Assembly (NCBI GenBank): GCA_035295665.1
Contig: DATGIQ010000568.1
Span: forward strand, 1 to 28,965
Source: DATGIQ01 sp035295665
Lineage (GTDB): Bacteria > Planctomycetota > Planctomycetia > Gemmatales > Gemmataceae
Direction: 5' to 3'
Length of the DNA stretch: 28,965 bases
The notes beneath the pieces are model-generated. The model saw nothing but the letters and a program-made list of their open reading frames with translations, did not search any database and was not told the origin of the DNA. Made by a program: the position numbers and the translations under genes. This document shows, piece after piece, positions 8,415-15,729 of this stretch; position 1 is the first letter of the stretch, and each line of letters begins with the position of its first letter.

Positions 8415-9389
8415 ATGCGATTCGCTCAGGTATGGGCTGGAGCCTGGGTTCTGATGCTGGCGCCGCTGTCCGCGCAGCAAGTTGAAATGTCCTTGACTCT
8501 GCAATTCAAGGGAAGGCGCCCTATGGAAATTGCCTTCAGCCCGGATGGGAAGTCGCTCTGTGCCGTATCTTCTATTGCCGAGACATGGGATGTAGCCACC
8601 GGCCGAGCCATTACCATTGGCCAGGCAGGGAAAACGGTTTTTTCGCAGGCCATTCGGCCGGATTTGCAGACCATTGCCTGGGGAGCCGGTGATGGCACGA
8701 TCCAGCTGTGGGATCTGGCCAACAGGAAGGAAAAGGGGATGCTCAAAGGGCATCAGGGAAAAGCCGTGGCGCTGGCGTTCAGCCGAGACGGCAAGATGCT
8801 GGCATCCGCAGGTGAGGATCAGACAGTAAAGATATGGGATGTGGAGAGCGGTAAGAGCACGACGACCGTGCCAGGACAGCTGCACAAGCGAGTATCGTTG
8901 GCTTTGAGCCCGGATGGGAAAATCCTTGCGGCAGTGGGAATCGGCGAAAATACAATCCGGCTGTGGAACCTGGCGACGGGCAAAGTGGATACGATTCCTC
9001 AGCAGGCTGGTCGATTCGGCTTCAGATGCCTGGCGTTTAGCCATGATGGCACGATGCTGGCCTCGGGAGAGCTGGGCGGACGGCAGATCCTTGCCGTCAC
9101 GGTATGGGACGTGGCCACCTGCAAACCAAAGGCCACGCTGCTGGGACACACGCAGCAAATCTGCTGTGTTGCCTTCAGTCCAGACGGCACGACGGTGGCG
9201 TCGGGGAGTACGGATCAGACCGTCCGGCTCTGGAGCCTTGGGACCGGCATCGAGGCGATGCTACCCGCGCACAGAGGGGAAGTCCGTGCCATGGCCTTCA
9301 GTCCTGACGGCAAGCTCCTGGCCTCGGGAGGTTTTGATGGCACGGTCAAGATCTGGAAATTGCCGGACCCTAAGAAAATGGGCCCATGA
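8415..9389 (+). CDS. Secreted seven-blade WD40 repeat protein
   Basis: The protein has 324 residues. A signal peptide (MRFAQVWAGAWVLMLAPLSAQQ, cut probably after LSA) is followed by seven WD-type repeats ending ETWDV, IQLWDL, VKIWDV, IRLWNL, VTVWDV, VRLWSL and VKIWKL. Most are preceded by an AFSPDGK-type strand, which gives a single complete beta-propeller. The ATG at 8415 is chosen over 8229 because GGAGG lies 7 bases upstream and the signal peptide begins there. Such propellers bind proteins and have no catalytic residues of their own. Planctomycetes carry many. It is transcribed away from the ATPase module and need not work with it, because export would separate them. Confidence 0.85.
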   Translation: MRFAQVWAGAWVLMLAPLSAQQVEMSLTLQFKGRRPMEIAFSPDGKSLCAVSSIAETWDVATGRAITIGQAGKTVFSQAIRPDLQTIAWGAGDGTIQLWDLANRKEKGMLKGHQGKAVALAFSRDGKMLASAGEDQTVKIWDVESGKSTTTVPGQLHKRVSLALSPDGKILAAVGIGENTIRLWNLATGKVDTIPQQAGRFGFRCLAFSHDGTMLASGELGGRQILAVTVWDVATCKPKATLLGHTQQICCVAFSPDGTTVASGSTDQTVRLWSLGTGIEAMLPAHRGEVRAMAFSPDGKLLASGGFDGTVKIWKLPDPKKMGP

Positions 9390-9535
9390 GGCCATGAAAA
9401 GTTACGTGGCCCGTTCGCAAAGGTTCAGGTCAATGGGGCGTTCTTCCCGACCGCCTGGTTGCAAAACGTAAGAAGGAGCGCACCTTACGGTACCCTTCAG
9501 CAATCTTTCCCAACGGAGACTATTCGCCCATCCTC

Positions 9536-9566
9536 GAAGGGAGCCACCGCTTTTTTGACTCCCTTC
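9536..9566. other. Small inverted repeat in the WD40 - aldo/keto reductase gap
   Basis: Arms 9536-9543 (gaagggag) and 9559-9566 (ctcccttc) are exact complements around a 15-base T-rich loop. It lies 150 bases after the WD40 stop and may be a weak terminator. It is short enough to occur by chance. Confidence 0.25.
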
Positions 9567-9599
9567 TTAAAACTGCTAGCCGTTCCGACGTGCCGGTGG

Positions 9600-9605
9600 T
9601 ACAAT
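9600..9605 (+). promoter_or_regulatory. Possible -10 box for the second aldo/keto reductase gene
   Basis: TACAAT lies 51 bases before the ATG at 9656. The 17-base-spaced upstream hexamer is a poor -35 match, so this is only a suggestion. Confidence 0.2.
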
Positions 9606-9655
9606 CCTGAGCGCTCGCATTCGTACCGGCTAGGCATTTTCAAGGGGGATCGATC

Positions 9656-10537
9656 ATGTCTGGAGTTTCTCGTCGCGATTTTCTCGGTCAATCGGCAGTA
9701 GCTCTGGGCGGCGTGGCACTAGGGACGCGCTTGGCCAACGCAGCGCTCAAATTGAAGAGCGGTGCCGACCAAGTCGTGCTCGGCCGTACGGGCATCAAGA
9801 CCTCGCTCATCGGTATGGGCACCGGCTCGCATGGCACCGGGCATACGTCCAACCAGATCAAACTGGGCCATACCAAGTTTGTGAACTTGGTGCGCTATGC
9901 CTTCGATAAGGGAATCACTTACTTTGACACGGCCGACCAGTATGGCTCGCATATCTATTTGCGGGATGCCTTCAAGGGGTTGCCGCGCGATCGGCTCTTC
10001 ATTCAATCCAAAACTCGAGCCACGACCGCCGAGATGGCCAAGGCTGACGTGGAACGCCTCCGCGAAGAGCTGGGCGTGGACTACCTGGACACGCTCCTCA
10101 TGCACTGTATGACCAAGGGCTCCTGGCCGACCGATTTCCGGCCTGTCATGGACGTGCTCTCCGACGCCAAGGCAAAAGGGCGCGTCCGGGCGGTCGGGGT
10201 CTCCTGTCATGGTATGGACCCGCTGCGTGCCGCCGTCAACTGTGATTGGGTCGAAGTCGATCTCGCCCGAATCAACCCAATCGGCGGCAACAAAGGGCGG
10301 ATGGACGGCACGCCCCAAGAAGTTTCGACCTGTCTGAAAGCCATGCACGAGAAGGGCAAAGGGATCCTCGGCATGAAGATCCTGGCGGAAGGGACGCTCA
10401 AAACCGCGGAACAACAACTGGAATCGCTCCGCTTTGTCCTGGGCCTCGGTTGCGTGGATGCAATGGTGATTGGATTCGAGAGCCCCGAGCAAATCGATCA
10501 GATCATGCAGCGCGTAGAGACCGTACTCAACGCCTGA
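9656..10537 (+). CDS. Tat-exported aldo/keto reductase
   Basis: The protein has 293 residues with a twin-arginine signal (SRRDFLGQS at 5-13, then AVALGGVALG). The barrel shows VVLGRTGIKTSLIGMGTG, YFDTADQYG (catalytic Asp and Tyr in their normal spacing), IQSKTRA (Lys) and LLMHCM (His), so the full catalytic tetrad is visible, unlike the reductase at 3396. GVSCHGM, ILGMKIL and VIGFESPEQ follow as expected for NADP-dependent members of this branch. A purine-rich gggggatcg lies before the ATG. It is the last gene before a strong terminator and faces enolase on the other strand. Substrate unknown; periplasmic location is inferred from the Tat signal. It is clearly a different subfamily from the 3396 gene. 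Confidence 0.9.
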   Translation: MSGVSRRDFLGQSAVALGGVALGTRLANAALKLKSGADQVVLGRTGIKTSLIGMGTGSHGTGHTSNQIKLGHTKFVNLVRYAFDKGITYFDTADQYGSHIYLRDAFKGLPRDRLFIQSKTRATTAEMAKADVERLREELGVDYLDTLLMHCMTKGSWPTDFRPVMDVLSDAKAKGRVRAVGVSCHGMDPLRAAVNCDWVEVDLARINPIGGNKGRMDGTPQEVSTCLKAMHEKGKGILGMKILAEGTLKTAEQQLESLRFVLGLGCVDAMVIGFESPEQIDQIMQRVETVLNA

Positions 10538-10556
10538 TCCGATACGAGGTACGAAC

Positions 10557-10610
10557 CAAGCCTGACGCGCCAGCGAAGGAACTTCGCAAGCGCGTCAGGC
10601 TTGATTTTTT
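10557..10610 (+). terminator. Rho-independent terminator of the aldo/keto reductase gene
   Basis: Arms 10557-10570 and 10590-10603 are perfect 14-bp complements. The loop contains a second small stem (gcgaag/cttcgc), and the hairpin is followed directly by ATTTTTT. It begins 20 bases after the reductase stop. The same stem lies just past the enolase stop on the minus strand and could serve that gene too, though without a T-run on that side. Confidence 0.85.
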
Positions 10611-10618
10611 GGCTAATT

Positions 10619-11953
10619 TCACCGCCACCCCGCCGGCCAAAGCTCCGCTCCATAGCGTGCGGCCGCGCCCAGATCCTCTTCAACGCGCAAAAGCTGGTTA
10701 TACTTGCAGATGCGGTCGGTTCGGCTGGCAGATCCGGTCTTGATTTGGCCGGCGTTCGTCGCCACGGCAAGATCGGCGATCGTCGTATCTTCGGTTTCGC
10801 CACTGCGATGGCTGATCACCGTGGTGTAACCATTCCGCCGTGCCAGCTCGATCGCGTCCAACGTTTCAGTGAGCGTGCCGATTTGGTTGACTTTGACCAG
10901 GATGCTGTTGCCCGCCCGCTTGCCAATCCCCTCTTGTAGCCGTCGGCTATTGGTCACGAAAAGGTCATCGCCCACGAGCTGTATTCGGCCACCCAGCTCG
11001 CGGGTCAGCTTTTGCCAGCCGGCCCAGTCGTCTTCCGCCAGGCCGTCTTCGAGGGAGCGGATTGGCCAACGAGCACAGAGTTTTTTCCACAGCTCGATCA
11101 TTTCGTCCGAGCTGGCCACGTGATCGGGCCGGCTCTTGAAAAAGCAGTAGCCCGTTTTCCCCTTCTTCTTCGCTTCATCGAACAGCTCGGTAGTGGCGGG
11201 ATCCAAAGCGAAGACGACCTGCTCCCCAACTTTGTAGCCCGCCTTCTCCACGGCCAACGCCAGTAATTCGAGGGCTTCATCACTGCTTTTGAGATTGGGA
11301 GCGAAGCCACCTTCATCGCCCACGGCCGTGCTGAGCTGCCGGTCGTGCAGGACTTTTTTCAGATGGTGGAACACTTCCGCCCCCATCCGCAATGCTTCTG
11401 CGAAGGAAGCGGCGCCCAGTGGCATGATCATGAATTCTTGAAAGTCGATGTTGTTGTCGGCATGCTTGCCGCCGTTGAGGATGTTCATCATGGGCACCGG
11501 CAAGTACCGGGCGTTGCTGCCGCCCAAGTAACGATAGAGCGGCAAACCGGCGGCCGCGGCGGCGGCATGGGCGACGGCCAGGGAAATCCCCAGGATCGCG
11601 TTGGCTCCGAGCTTGCCCTTGGTCGGCGTGCCATCGAGCTCGAGCAGGAGCTGATCGATAGCTACCTGTTGCTGAGGGTTCGAACCGCGAAGCTTGGGAG
11701 CGATGATCTCGTTCACATTGCGAACAGCTTGCAAGACGCCACGGCCCAAGTAACGGTTTTTGTCACCATCGCGTAACTCCAGGGCTTCGTAAGCCCCGGT
11801 GCTCGCTCCGCTGGGTACGGCGGCGCGGCCTCGGACACCGGTATCGAGCAATACTTCGGCTTCGAGCGTCGGGTTTCCCCGGCTATCCAGAATCTCCCGC
11901 GCCCGCACATCGGCAATGGAAGCGACGCCCTTTGGCGACCCAGCAACAGCCAT
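10619..11953 (-). CDS. eno: Enolase (phosphopyruvate hydratase)
   Basis: Interconverts 2-phosphoglycerate and phosphoenolpyruvate in glycolysis. The 444-residue length is close to the usual 420-435. It opens with the family's AREILDSRGNPTLEAEV and has GANAILGISLAVAHAAA, NGGKHADNNIDFQEFMI (the active-site loop), VGDEGGFAPN (catalytic Glu), SLEDGLAEDDW (metal ligands), LVGDDLFVTN and SHRSGETEDTTIADLAV through TGSASRTDR. The ATG at 11953 is preferred over a GTG nine bases earlier because gacggag sits at good distance from it. Its upstream region on the minus strand is long and contains the structured block described at 12071-12315. Confidence 0.97.
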   Translation of the reverse strand: MAVAGSPKGVASIADVRAREILDSRGNPTLEAEVLLDTGVRGRAAVPSGASTGAYEALELRDGDKNRYLGRGVLQAVRNVNEIIAPKLRGSNPQQQVAIDQLLLELDGTPTKGKLGANAILGISLAVAHAAAAAAGLPLYRYLGGSNARYLPVPMMNILNGGKHADNNIDFQEFMIMPLGAASFAEALRMGAEVFHHLKKVLHDRQLSTAVGDEGGFAPNLKSSDEALELLALAVEKAGYKVGEQVVFALDPATTELFDEAKKKGKTGYCFFKSRPDHVASSDEMIELWKKLCARWPIRSLEDGLAEDDWAGWQKLTRELGGRIQLVGDDLFVTNSRRLQEGIGKRAGNSILVKVNQIGTLTETLDAIELARRNGYTTVISHRSGETEDTTIADLAVATNAGQIKTGSASRTDRICKYNQLLRVEEDLGAAARYGAELWPAGWR

Positions 11954-12504
11954 GCTCCGCACTCCGTCAAAATGGGCCGGTCTTGGTTAGGTTGGGGCGA
12001 AGGTCGAAGGAATGGATACGGGCACAGCTTGATTTTTCAAGGTGGATGCGGAGATCGCGCCGGGGAAAGGGTAGGAGGGCTCCGGCGGAGCCGTGGCGGG
12101 GAACCGTCCGGGGTATGTTTTCATCCAAGCTGTCGGGTCTGCGGTTGCCGGCGGTTACGGGGTGAAAACCTATGTACCGGAGCCCTCCTGTTCATCGGCC
12201 GCACGAACAGGTCTTTGGCTGTCGTGGCGGGGACACACGCGGACCAGCTGGCGGGCGGCGGGGCGATGGACTCTAGGAGGTCCCCCGGCCAATGACTCTT
12301 GGCCCCCGACGTCCTGCGGGCACCGTCTGGTCGCGTTGACAAAGGGAATTATCGGTCTGAGACCGCAGCCACTTGAGCCGCCCCATTCAGAATGCTAACC
12401 TAATTCGCCATCGGTTCGACGTTTCCGACGATGCAGCGCGTAGCGGCTCCAAGACCGTGCCCGACGATGCTCGCCAGCTCCTGGCCGAAGGTGCGCGGGC
12501 CGCG
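11954..12504. other. 551-base gap between enolase and endonuclease IV
   Basis: No gene is supported here. Besides the structured block at 12071-12315 it holds a small palindrome (cttga-tttt-tcaag at 12028-12041). On the minus strand there is a weak promoter-like TTGAAA ... TATCCA pair about 70 bases before the eno start. The part from 12320 to 12504, directly after nfo, shows nothing clear. Confidence 0.5.
12071..12315. ncRNA. Candidate structured RNA or structured leader between nfo and eno (unidentified)
   Basis: A GC-rich block without a gene contains several nested and consecutive perfect stems. An outer stem pairs 12074-12085 with 12177-12188 (12 bp, extendable by one). Inside it 12117-12126 pairs with 12160-12169 (10 bp, one wobble). 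Next come 12187-12193 with 12205-12211, and 12287-12292 with 12299-12304, the latter extended by 12275-12282 with 12308-12315 (7 of 8). A local hairpin (12078-12083 with 12087-12092) competes with the outer stem, so two alternative folds are possible. It does not show the conserved blocks of RNase P RNA, tmRNA or SRP RNA that I know. Inverted repeats look the same from both strands, so the transcribed strand is unknown. On the minus strand it would be the eno leader. Other possibilities are a processed 3' end of nfo or a palindromic repeat element. Confidence 0.45.
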
Positions 12505-13386
12505 TCAATCGTTCGCCCCAGCCTTTCGTCGCTTTCGAACGAGCTGGCGGAGCGTCTGTAGATTGACCGCGTCCATGGAACCGCCGGCGGTGTCCTCTTT
12601 AGGCGTCTCCAGAATCATCGGGCGATCTCGAAACCGGCGATCATTCACGAGCAGACGGAAGGGTTCGAGCCCCAGGCAGCCTTGGCCGATGTGGGCATGG
12701 CGATCGATCCGACTCCCGTGCGGCCTGAGGCTGTCGTTCAGGTGAAAGGCATGCAGGCGGTGGAGTCCAATCTGCCGATCAAAATCCCTAAAAGTTGCCT
12801 CGTATGCGGACTTGGGAGACAGAGAATACCCGGCCGCAAACACATGGCACGTATCCAGACAGACGCCGAGCCGCGCCGGCTCCGCCACGAGCGCCAGAAT
12901 CTTGGCCAGGTGCTCGAAACGGTGCCCCAGGCAAGATCCTTGGCCGGCCGTTGTCTCCAACAGGATCTGAACGCGAAATCGGCCACAACGCCGGTGGACT
13001 TCATCCAGGGCTTCGGCAACGCGCTTCAACCCCACGTCCTCTCCGCTACCAACATGGGCTCCCGGATGCGTGACCAGATAGGTCAAGCCGAGGCGTTCTG
13101 CACGCTGCATCTCGGTGACAAATGCTTCCACGGAGCGTCGGTACAGATGTTCGTCCGGCGAAGCCAGGTTGATCAAGTAGGAATCATGCGCCAACAAAAC
13201 TCGAACCCGGGTCTGTTGAAGATGGTCTTGAAACGTGCTTATTTCGTCGTGCGTGAGATCCTTGGCGTGCCACTGATTGGAGTTTTTGGTGAAAAGCTGA
13301 ACGGCTTCACAGTCATAGCTCTTTGCCGACACGAGAGCGCGGTGGTAGCCGCCGGCGATGGACCAATGGGCGCCAAACAGTGGCAT
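12505..13386 (-). CDS. nfo: Endonuclease IV (AP endonuclease)
   Basis: Cleaves 5' of abasic sites in DNA for base-excision repair, using a trinuclear zinc site in a TIM barrel. The zinc-ligand motifs are all present: FGAHWSIAGG near the start, LLAHDSYLIN, THPGAHVGSG, LLETTAGQG (Glu), CLDTCHVFAAGY (Asp and His), FHLNDS, DRHAHIGQG (His, His) and ILETPK (Glu). The length of 293 residues is normal. The ATG at 13386 is preferred over an in-frame start at 13404, since AAGGA lies at good distance and the family begins at MPLFGAH. It follows the membrane-anchored protein gene on the same strand, possibly in one transcript. Confidence 0.95.
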   Translation of the reverse strand: MPLFGAHWSIAGGYHRALVSAKSYDCEAVQLFTKNSNQWHAKDLTHDEISTFQDHLQQTRVRVLLAHDSYLINLASPDEHLYRRSVEAFVTEMQRAERLGLTYLVTHPGAHVGSGEDVGLKRVAEALDEVHRRCGRFRVQILLETTAGQGSCLGHRFEHLAKILALVAEPARLGVCLDTCHVFAAGYSLSPKSAYEATFRDFDRQIGLHRLHAFHLNDSLRPHGSRIDRHAHIGQGCLGLEPFRLLVNDRRFRDRPMILETPKEDTAGGSMDAVNLQTLRQLVRKRRKAGAND

Positions 13387-13470
13387 GAGGCTTCCTTGGT
13401 GCAACGGAGCAATCGCTCGGCTCTGTTTTAGCTCAGCTCGTCCCCGTTTGCCAGATTGTGCGATGAGACG

Positions 13471-13614
13471 TTAGTGCCGAACCAGCTCGATACGTTGCGT
13501 GAGCTTTGTCCAAGTGACATCGGCTGAGGTGGCGGGTACCGATACCACGACGTCCGCCCGCGTGGCTTCTGCGGGGATCCGAATCGCTCCGACCGGAGCT
13601 TGGTAGAGACCGCC
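13471..13614 (-). other. In-frame continuation past the TGA of the membrane-anchored protein
   Basis: After the TGA at 13617-13615 the same frame stays open for 47 codons to a TAA at 13473-13471. It has coding-like codon use (mostly G or C in third position) and a beta-rich sequence (YQAPVGAIRIPAEATRADVVVSV, written here in parts: YQAPVGAIRIP, then ADVVVSVPATS, then KLTQRIELV). It reads as the natural end of the upstream protein. Explanations are a nonsense mutation, a sequencing error, or recoding. A hairpin at 13599-13586 (GCTCC-GGTC-GGAGC on the minus strand) lies 15 bases after the TGA, with its loop about 20 bases after it. That is near the geometry of bacterial SECIS elements, but the 5-bp stem is short. 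Confidence 0.45.
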
Positions 13615-13932
13615 TCAGCAACGGTGCGACAGGGCAACTTCCAGCGAATGCAGCGGCTGATCATCCTGATAAAACGCGATGTTCGCAACCGGGCTCGTCT
13701 CCCAGGAGATGGCATTGAAATCCAACACACATCTCCGCTTGCCGTCGGCCGCGTCGGCATACAAGCGAACGCCCAACTCGCCCACCGTACCGGATGTCCA
13801 ATGAATGGGCGACTCCAAATGGGGAGTCACCGTGTCGCCGGGCTGGGGCAATCCGCTGCGCGAATCTCGTACGAGGAAGCCGGCCACGATCACGAGGACG
13901 GCCAGGCCCAGCGCCTGCTTCCATCGCTGCAT
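13615..13932 (-). CDS. Membrane-anchored hypothetical protein, ends at a TGA that may be internal
   Basis: No family recognised. The ATG at 13932 has GGAGG 8 bases upstream. Residues about 7-21 (ALGLAVLVIVAGFLV) form one membrane segment or uncleaved signal, followed by an extracytoplasmic portion with alternating hydrophobic strands (GVRLYADAADG, CVLDFNAISW, ANIAFYQD, LHSLEVALSHRC). As called it has 105 residues, but the frame continues for 47 more codons beyond the TGA, giving a 152-residue product plus the TGA-encoded position. It lies upstream of nfo on the same strand (about 84 bases from the later stop to the nfo ATG) and is divergent from the membrane-protein gene at 14075. Confidence 0.6.
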   Translation of the reverse strand: MQRWKQALGLAVLVIVAGFLVRDSRSGLPQPGDTVTPHLESPIHWTSGTVGELGVRLYADAADGKRRCVLDFNAISWETSPVANIAFYQDDQPLHSLEVALSHRC

Positions 13933-14074
13933 CGCTCGTACCTCCGTCCAGGAAACAGCAAGCAGTGACTCTGCTCGATTGTACCATAAATTGACGAACG
14001 GTGTCCGACCGACTATTGTTTCGTCTTGGACGGTACATGCAACCATCTGGGATCGTTTTAGAAAGGGACCGCTC

Positions 14075-14419
14075 GTGTCCGAACACTGGGGTTGGTTGGT
14101 TCTGATTGCTTGGCTGGCTTGGTGGCTTTGGGGCGTGAATTGGCAGCAGGCCTGGGTCGTGCTGGCTCAGGGTGCCTGGCTCCCTTTGGTCTTGCTCATG
14201 GTAACGGGCGCGCTGGTGTGGTCTCAGCTGGCCCCGAGCGCGTGCACCTTCCTCGGTGGGGTCGTCGTGCCCAATTTTTGGTGGCAACTGGGAGGTGTAA
14301 TTTTGTTGGCAGCCGTGACTCTCTTCTGCGGCTGGCTCCAAGGGCTCTTCGGTTGGACTCCTTCAGTAGTGAGCTTCGATCCCCCTGAGGGTCCTGTCAC
14401 CGAACATGCCCATCATTGA
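14075..14419 (+). CDS. Small integral membrane protein, function unknown
   Basis: The protein has 114 residues from a GTG preceded by aaaggga. Three hydrophobic segments are visible: LVLIAWLAWWLWGV (about 8-21), LPLVLLMVTGALVW (about 36-50) and LGGVILLAAVTLFCGWL (about 72-88). They are followed by a short polar tail ending in histidines. It is unusually rich in Trp. The open frame extends upstream to 13805, but that part is antisense to the divergent gene and has no membrane-protein character, so the short form is chosen. No family recognised. Its stop is one base from the stop of the convergent gene at 14421. Confidence 0.65.
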   Translation: MSEHWGWLVLIAWLAWWLWGVNWQQAWVVLAQGAWLPLVLLMVTGALVWSQLAPSACTFLGGVVVPNFWWQLGGVILLAAVTLFCGWLQGLFGWTPSVVSFDPPEGPVTEHAHH

Positions 14420-14420
14420 T

Positions 14421-14693
14421 TCAAACGACGATGTGAACCCGATACCATTCGAAGGCGGCGTCCCATGCCTCCTGGGGTGTGGCGAAATCGTCCCCGGCCT
14501 CCACCAGGTTGGGACCTTCCGCCGTTCGTTTCAAAACAGGCAGCCAACGGCCATTGGTGGTTTGCTGAATGCTGATCAAGGCTTCGCCAAGATTGGGAGC
14601 CGTGAGGCGATACGTGTCCGGGCCAGCGGGTTCGGCTTTTCCCTGGCGTTGGCGAAACCAAAATGGCGGCGTCGGTGATTTACCTTGTTCCAT
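14421..14693 (-). CDS. Hypothetical cytosolic protein
   Basis: About 90 residues from the ATG at 14693; a GTG at 14717 would add eight. There is no signal peptide or membrane segment. The order is a polar, Pro/Arg-rich start (TPPFWFRQRQGKAEP), a central LTAPNLGEALISIQQ strand-helix region, RWLPVLKRTAEG, and a C-terminal helix TPQEAWDAAFEWYR. Not recognised. It is the last of three minus-strand genes (15451 to 14421) that are probably co-transcribed, the other two being lipoproteins. Confidence 0.6.
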   Translation of the reverse strand: MEQGKSPTPPFWFRQRQGKAEPAGPDTYRLTAPNLGEALISIQQTTNGRWLPVLKRTAEGPNLVEAGDDFATPQEAWDAAFEWYRVHIVV

Positions 14694-14777
14694 GCAATGA
14701 TTGCCATTAAGAGACACCCATCCAAAGGTGTCTGGAGCTTTGATTCCAGAGATCCAAACAGGTGTTGGTTCGGGTTT

Positions 14778-15188
14778 CTATTCCTGCGGACGAAGTTCGC
14801 GGACTTTCAGATTGATCCGCTGAAGGACGTCCGTGGTTTGGCGTACATCCTGCGCTTTGGCGGCTTCGCGTAATTTGACGGCATCCGCGCCCAGGGCGCC
14901 GGCCTCGGCCGGCAGGGTTGTCTTGTGGTTGGCGGGGACATCTGTCGCTTTGCTCAGCACCCGGGCCGTCACTTCCATTCCTTTGGCTGCATCCTCCAGA
15001 TCGGGCCAGTTGTTGATGTAAAACGCTTCGGTCGCAGCCGTTGCCTGAGCGCGGGCCCGGCTTACCAAATCGGCATAAGCCGGAGGGGGACCATCTTCGG
15101 GCAATGGCTTGAGCGGAACTCGTTCGGGCGGCAGTTGACACCCGATCAAGGCAGTGGCAAGGAGGACCGTCACGAGTGTGCGGTTCAT
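14778..15188 (-). CDS. Lipoprotein, function unknown
   Basis: The protein has 136 residues. The ATG at 15188 gives a lipoprotein signal MNRTLVTVLLATALIGC with lipobox LIGC at residues 14-17. A longer in-frame start at 15242 would bury this signal and is rejected; ggggaagg lies just upstream of the chosen ATG. The mature part starts Pro-rich (LPPERVPLKPLPEDGPPP) and is then largely helical and Ala-rich (AYADLVSRARAQATAATEA, LRPQE at the end). It has no catalytic motif. Probably attached to the outer or cytoplasmic membrane. It is the middle gene of a three-gene minus-strand cluster. Confidence 0.75.
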   Translation of the reverse strand: MNRTLVTVLLATALIGCQLPPERVPLKPLPEDGPPPAYADLVSRARAQATAATEAFYINNWPDLEDAAKGMEVTARVLSKATDVPANHKTTLPAEAGALGADAVKLREAAKAQDVRQTTDVLQRINLKVRELRPQE

Positions 15189-15238
15189 GTCGCACCTTCC
15201 CCTCACAGCTGTGCAGGCCGCGGGCCAAACTCCGGGTC

Positions 15239-15451
15239 TCACCGGCCGTGGGGATCGGCCGAGACGATGCCGGTGCGAGGCGCCAGCTGGGAATCATCCG
15301 GCAGGGCCAGACGGTCCCGGCCGCGGCGTTGCTGTTCGCTGATCGATAGCAACGGATCGTCAACCCGTTCCGGCTTGCGGTGCTCAAACGGTCCCACGAC
15401 GTTTTGGCACCCAGCCAGGAACAGGAACGCTACCAGGTACAGTTTATGCAT
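15239..15451 (-). CDS. Small lipoprotein, function unknown
   Basis: The protein has 70 residues: MHKLYLVAFLFLAGC is a clear lipoprotein signal with lipobox LAGC at residues 12-15. A short charged mature part follows (NVVGPFEHRKPERVDDPLLSISEQQRRGRDRLALPDD, in pieces VVGPFEHRKPERVDD and SISEQQRRGRDRLALP). AGGAGG lies 8 bases before the ATG, so this is a firm start. It lies 50 bases upstream of the next lipoprotein gene and leads the cluster. Confidence 0.75.
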   Translation of the reverse strand: MHKLYLVAFLFLAGCQNVVGPFEHRKPERVDDPLLSISEQQRRGRDRLALPDDSQLAPRTGIVSADPHGR

Positions 15452-15729
15452 CTTCTCTGCCTCCTTCCACTCGCCGAACCCAGACGTCCCTGGCCAGAAA
15501 GGTGTTCCTCCCTATGGACTATGCACGCATTCTTGCGCCCTGCCAGGGGAAAATCCAGGGGCCACCCGATCGAGCCCTAAGATTGTCCCTACGATCGGCG
15601 CAACCGGTACGGCTGGAGGGCGCCGGTGAAGAAGCTGGCTCGGGAACTTGAGGCAAGCTGGGCATCTTGTTAACATGACATCGCTACTTTCGCCAGCGGC
15701 CGGCCAGCGAAACGGACACTCTTAAGGGA

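Noticed and set aside
8088..9158. Long minus-strand open frame (356 codons) antisense to the WD40 gene
   Set aside because: The composition is Arg/Ser/Leu/His-rich with no domain or signal. The plus strand has a clear WD40 protein with ribosome site and signal peptide, so this is a shadow frame.
12060..12200. Group II intron domain V or RNase P RNA in the structured block
   Set aside because: GAGCCGTGGCGGGGAACC recalls domain V at first sight, but the closing GUUC strand and the AGC triad pairing are missing. The RNase P core sequences are also absent.
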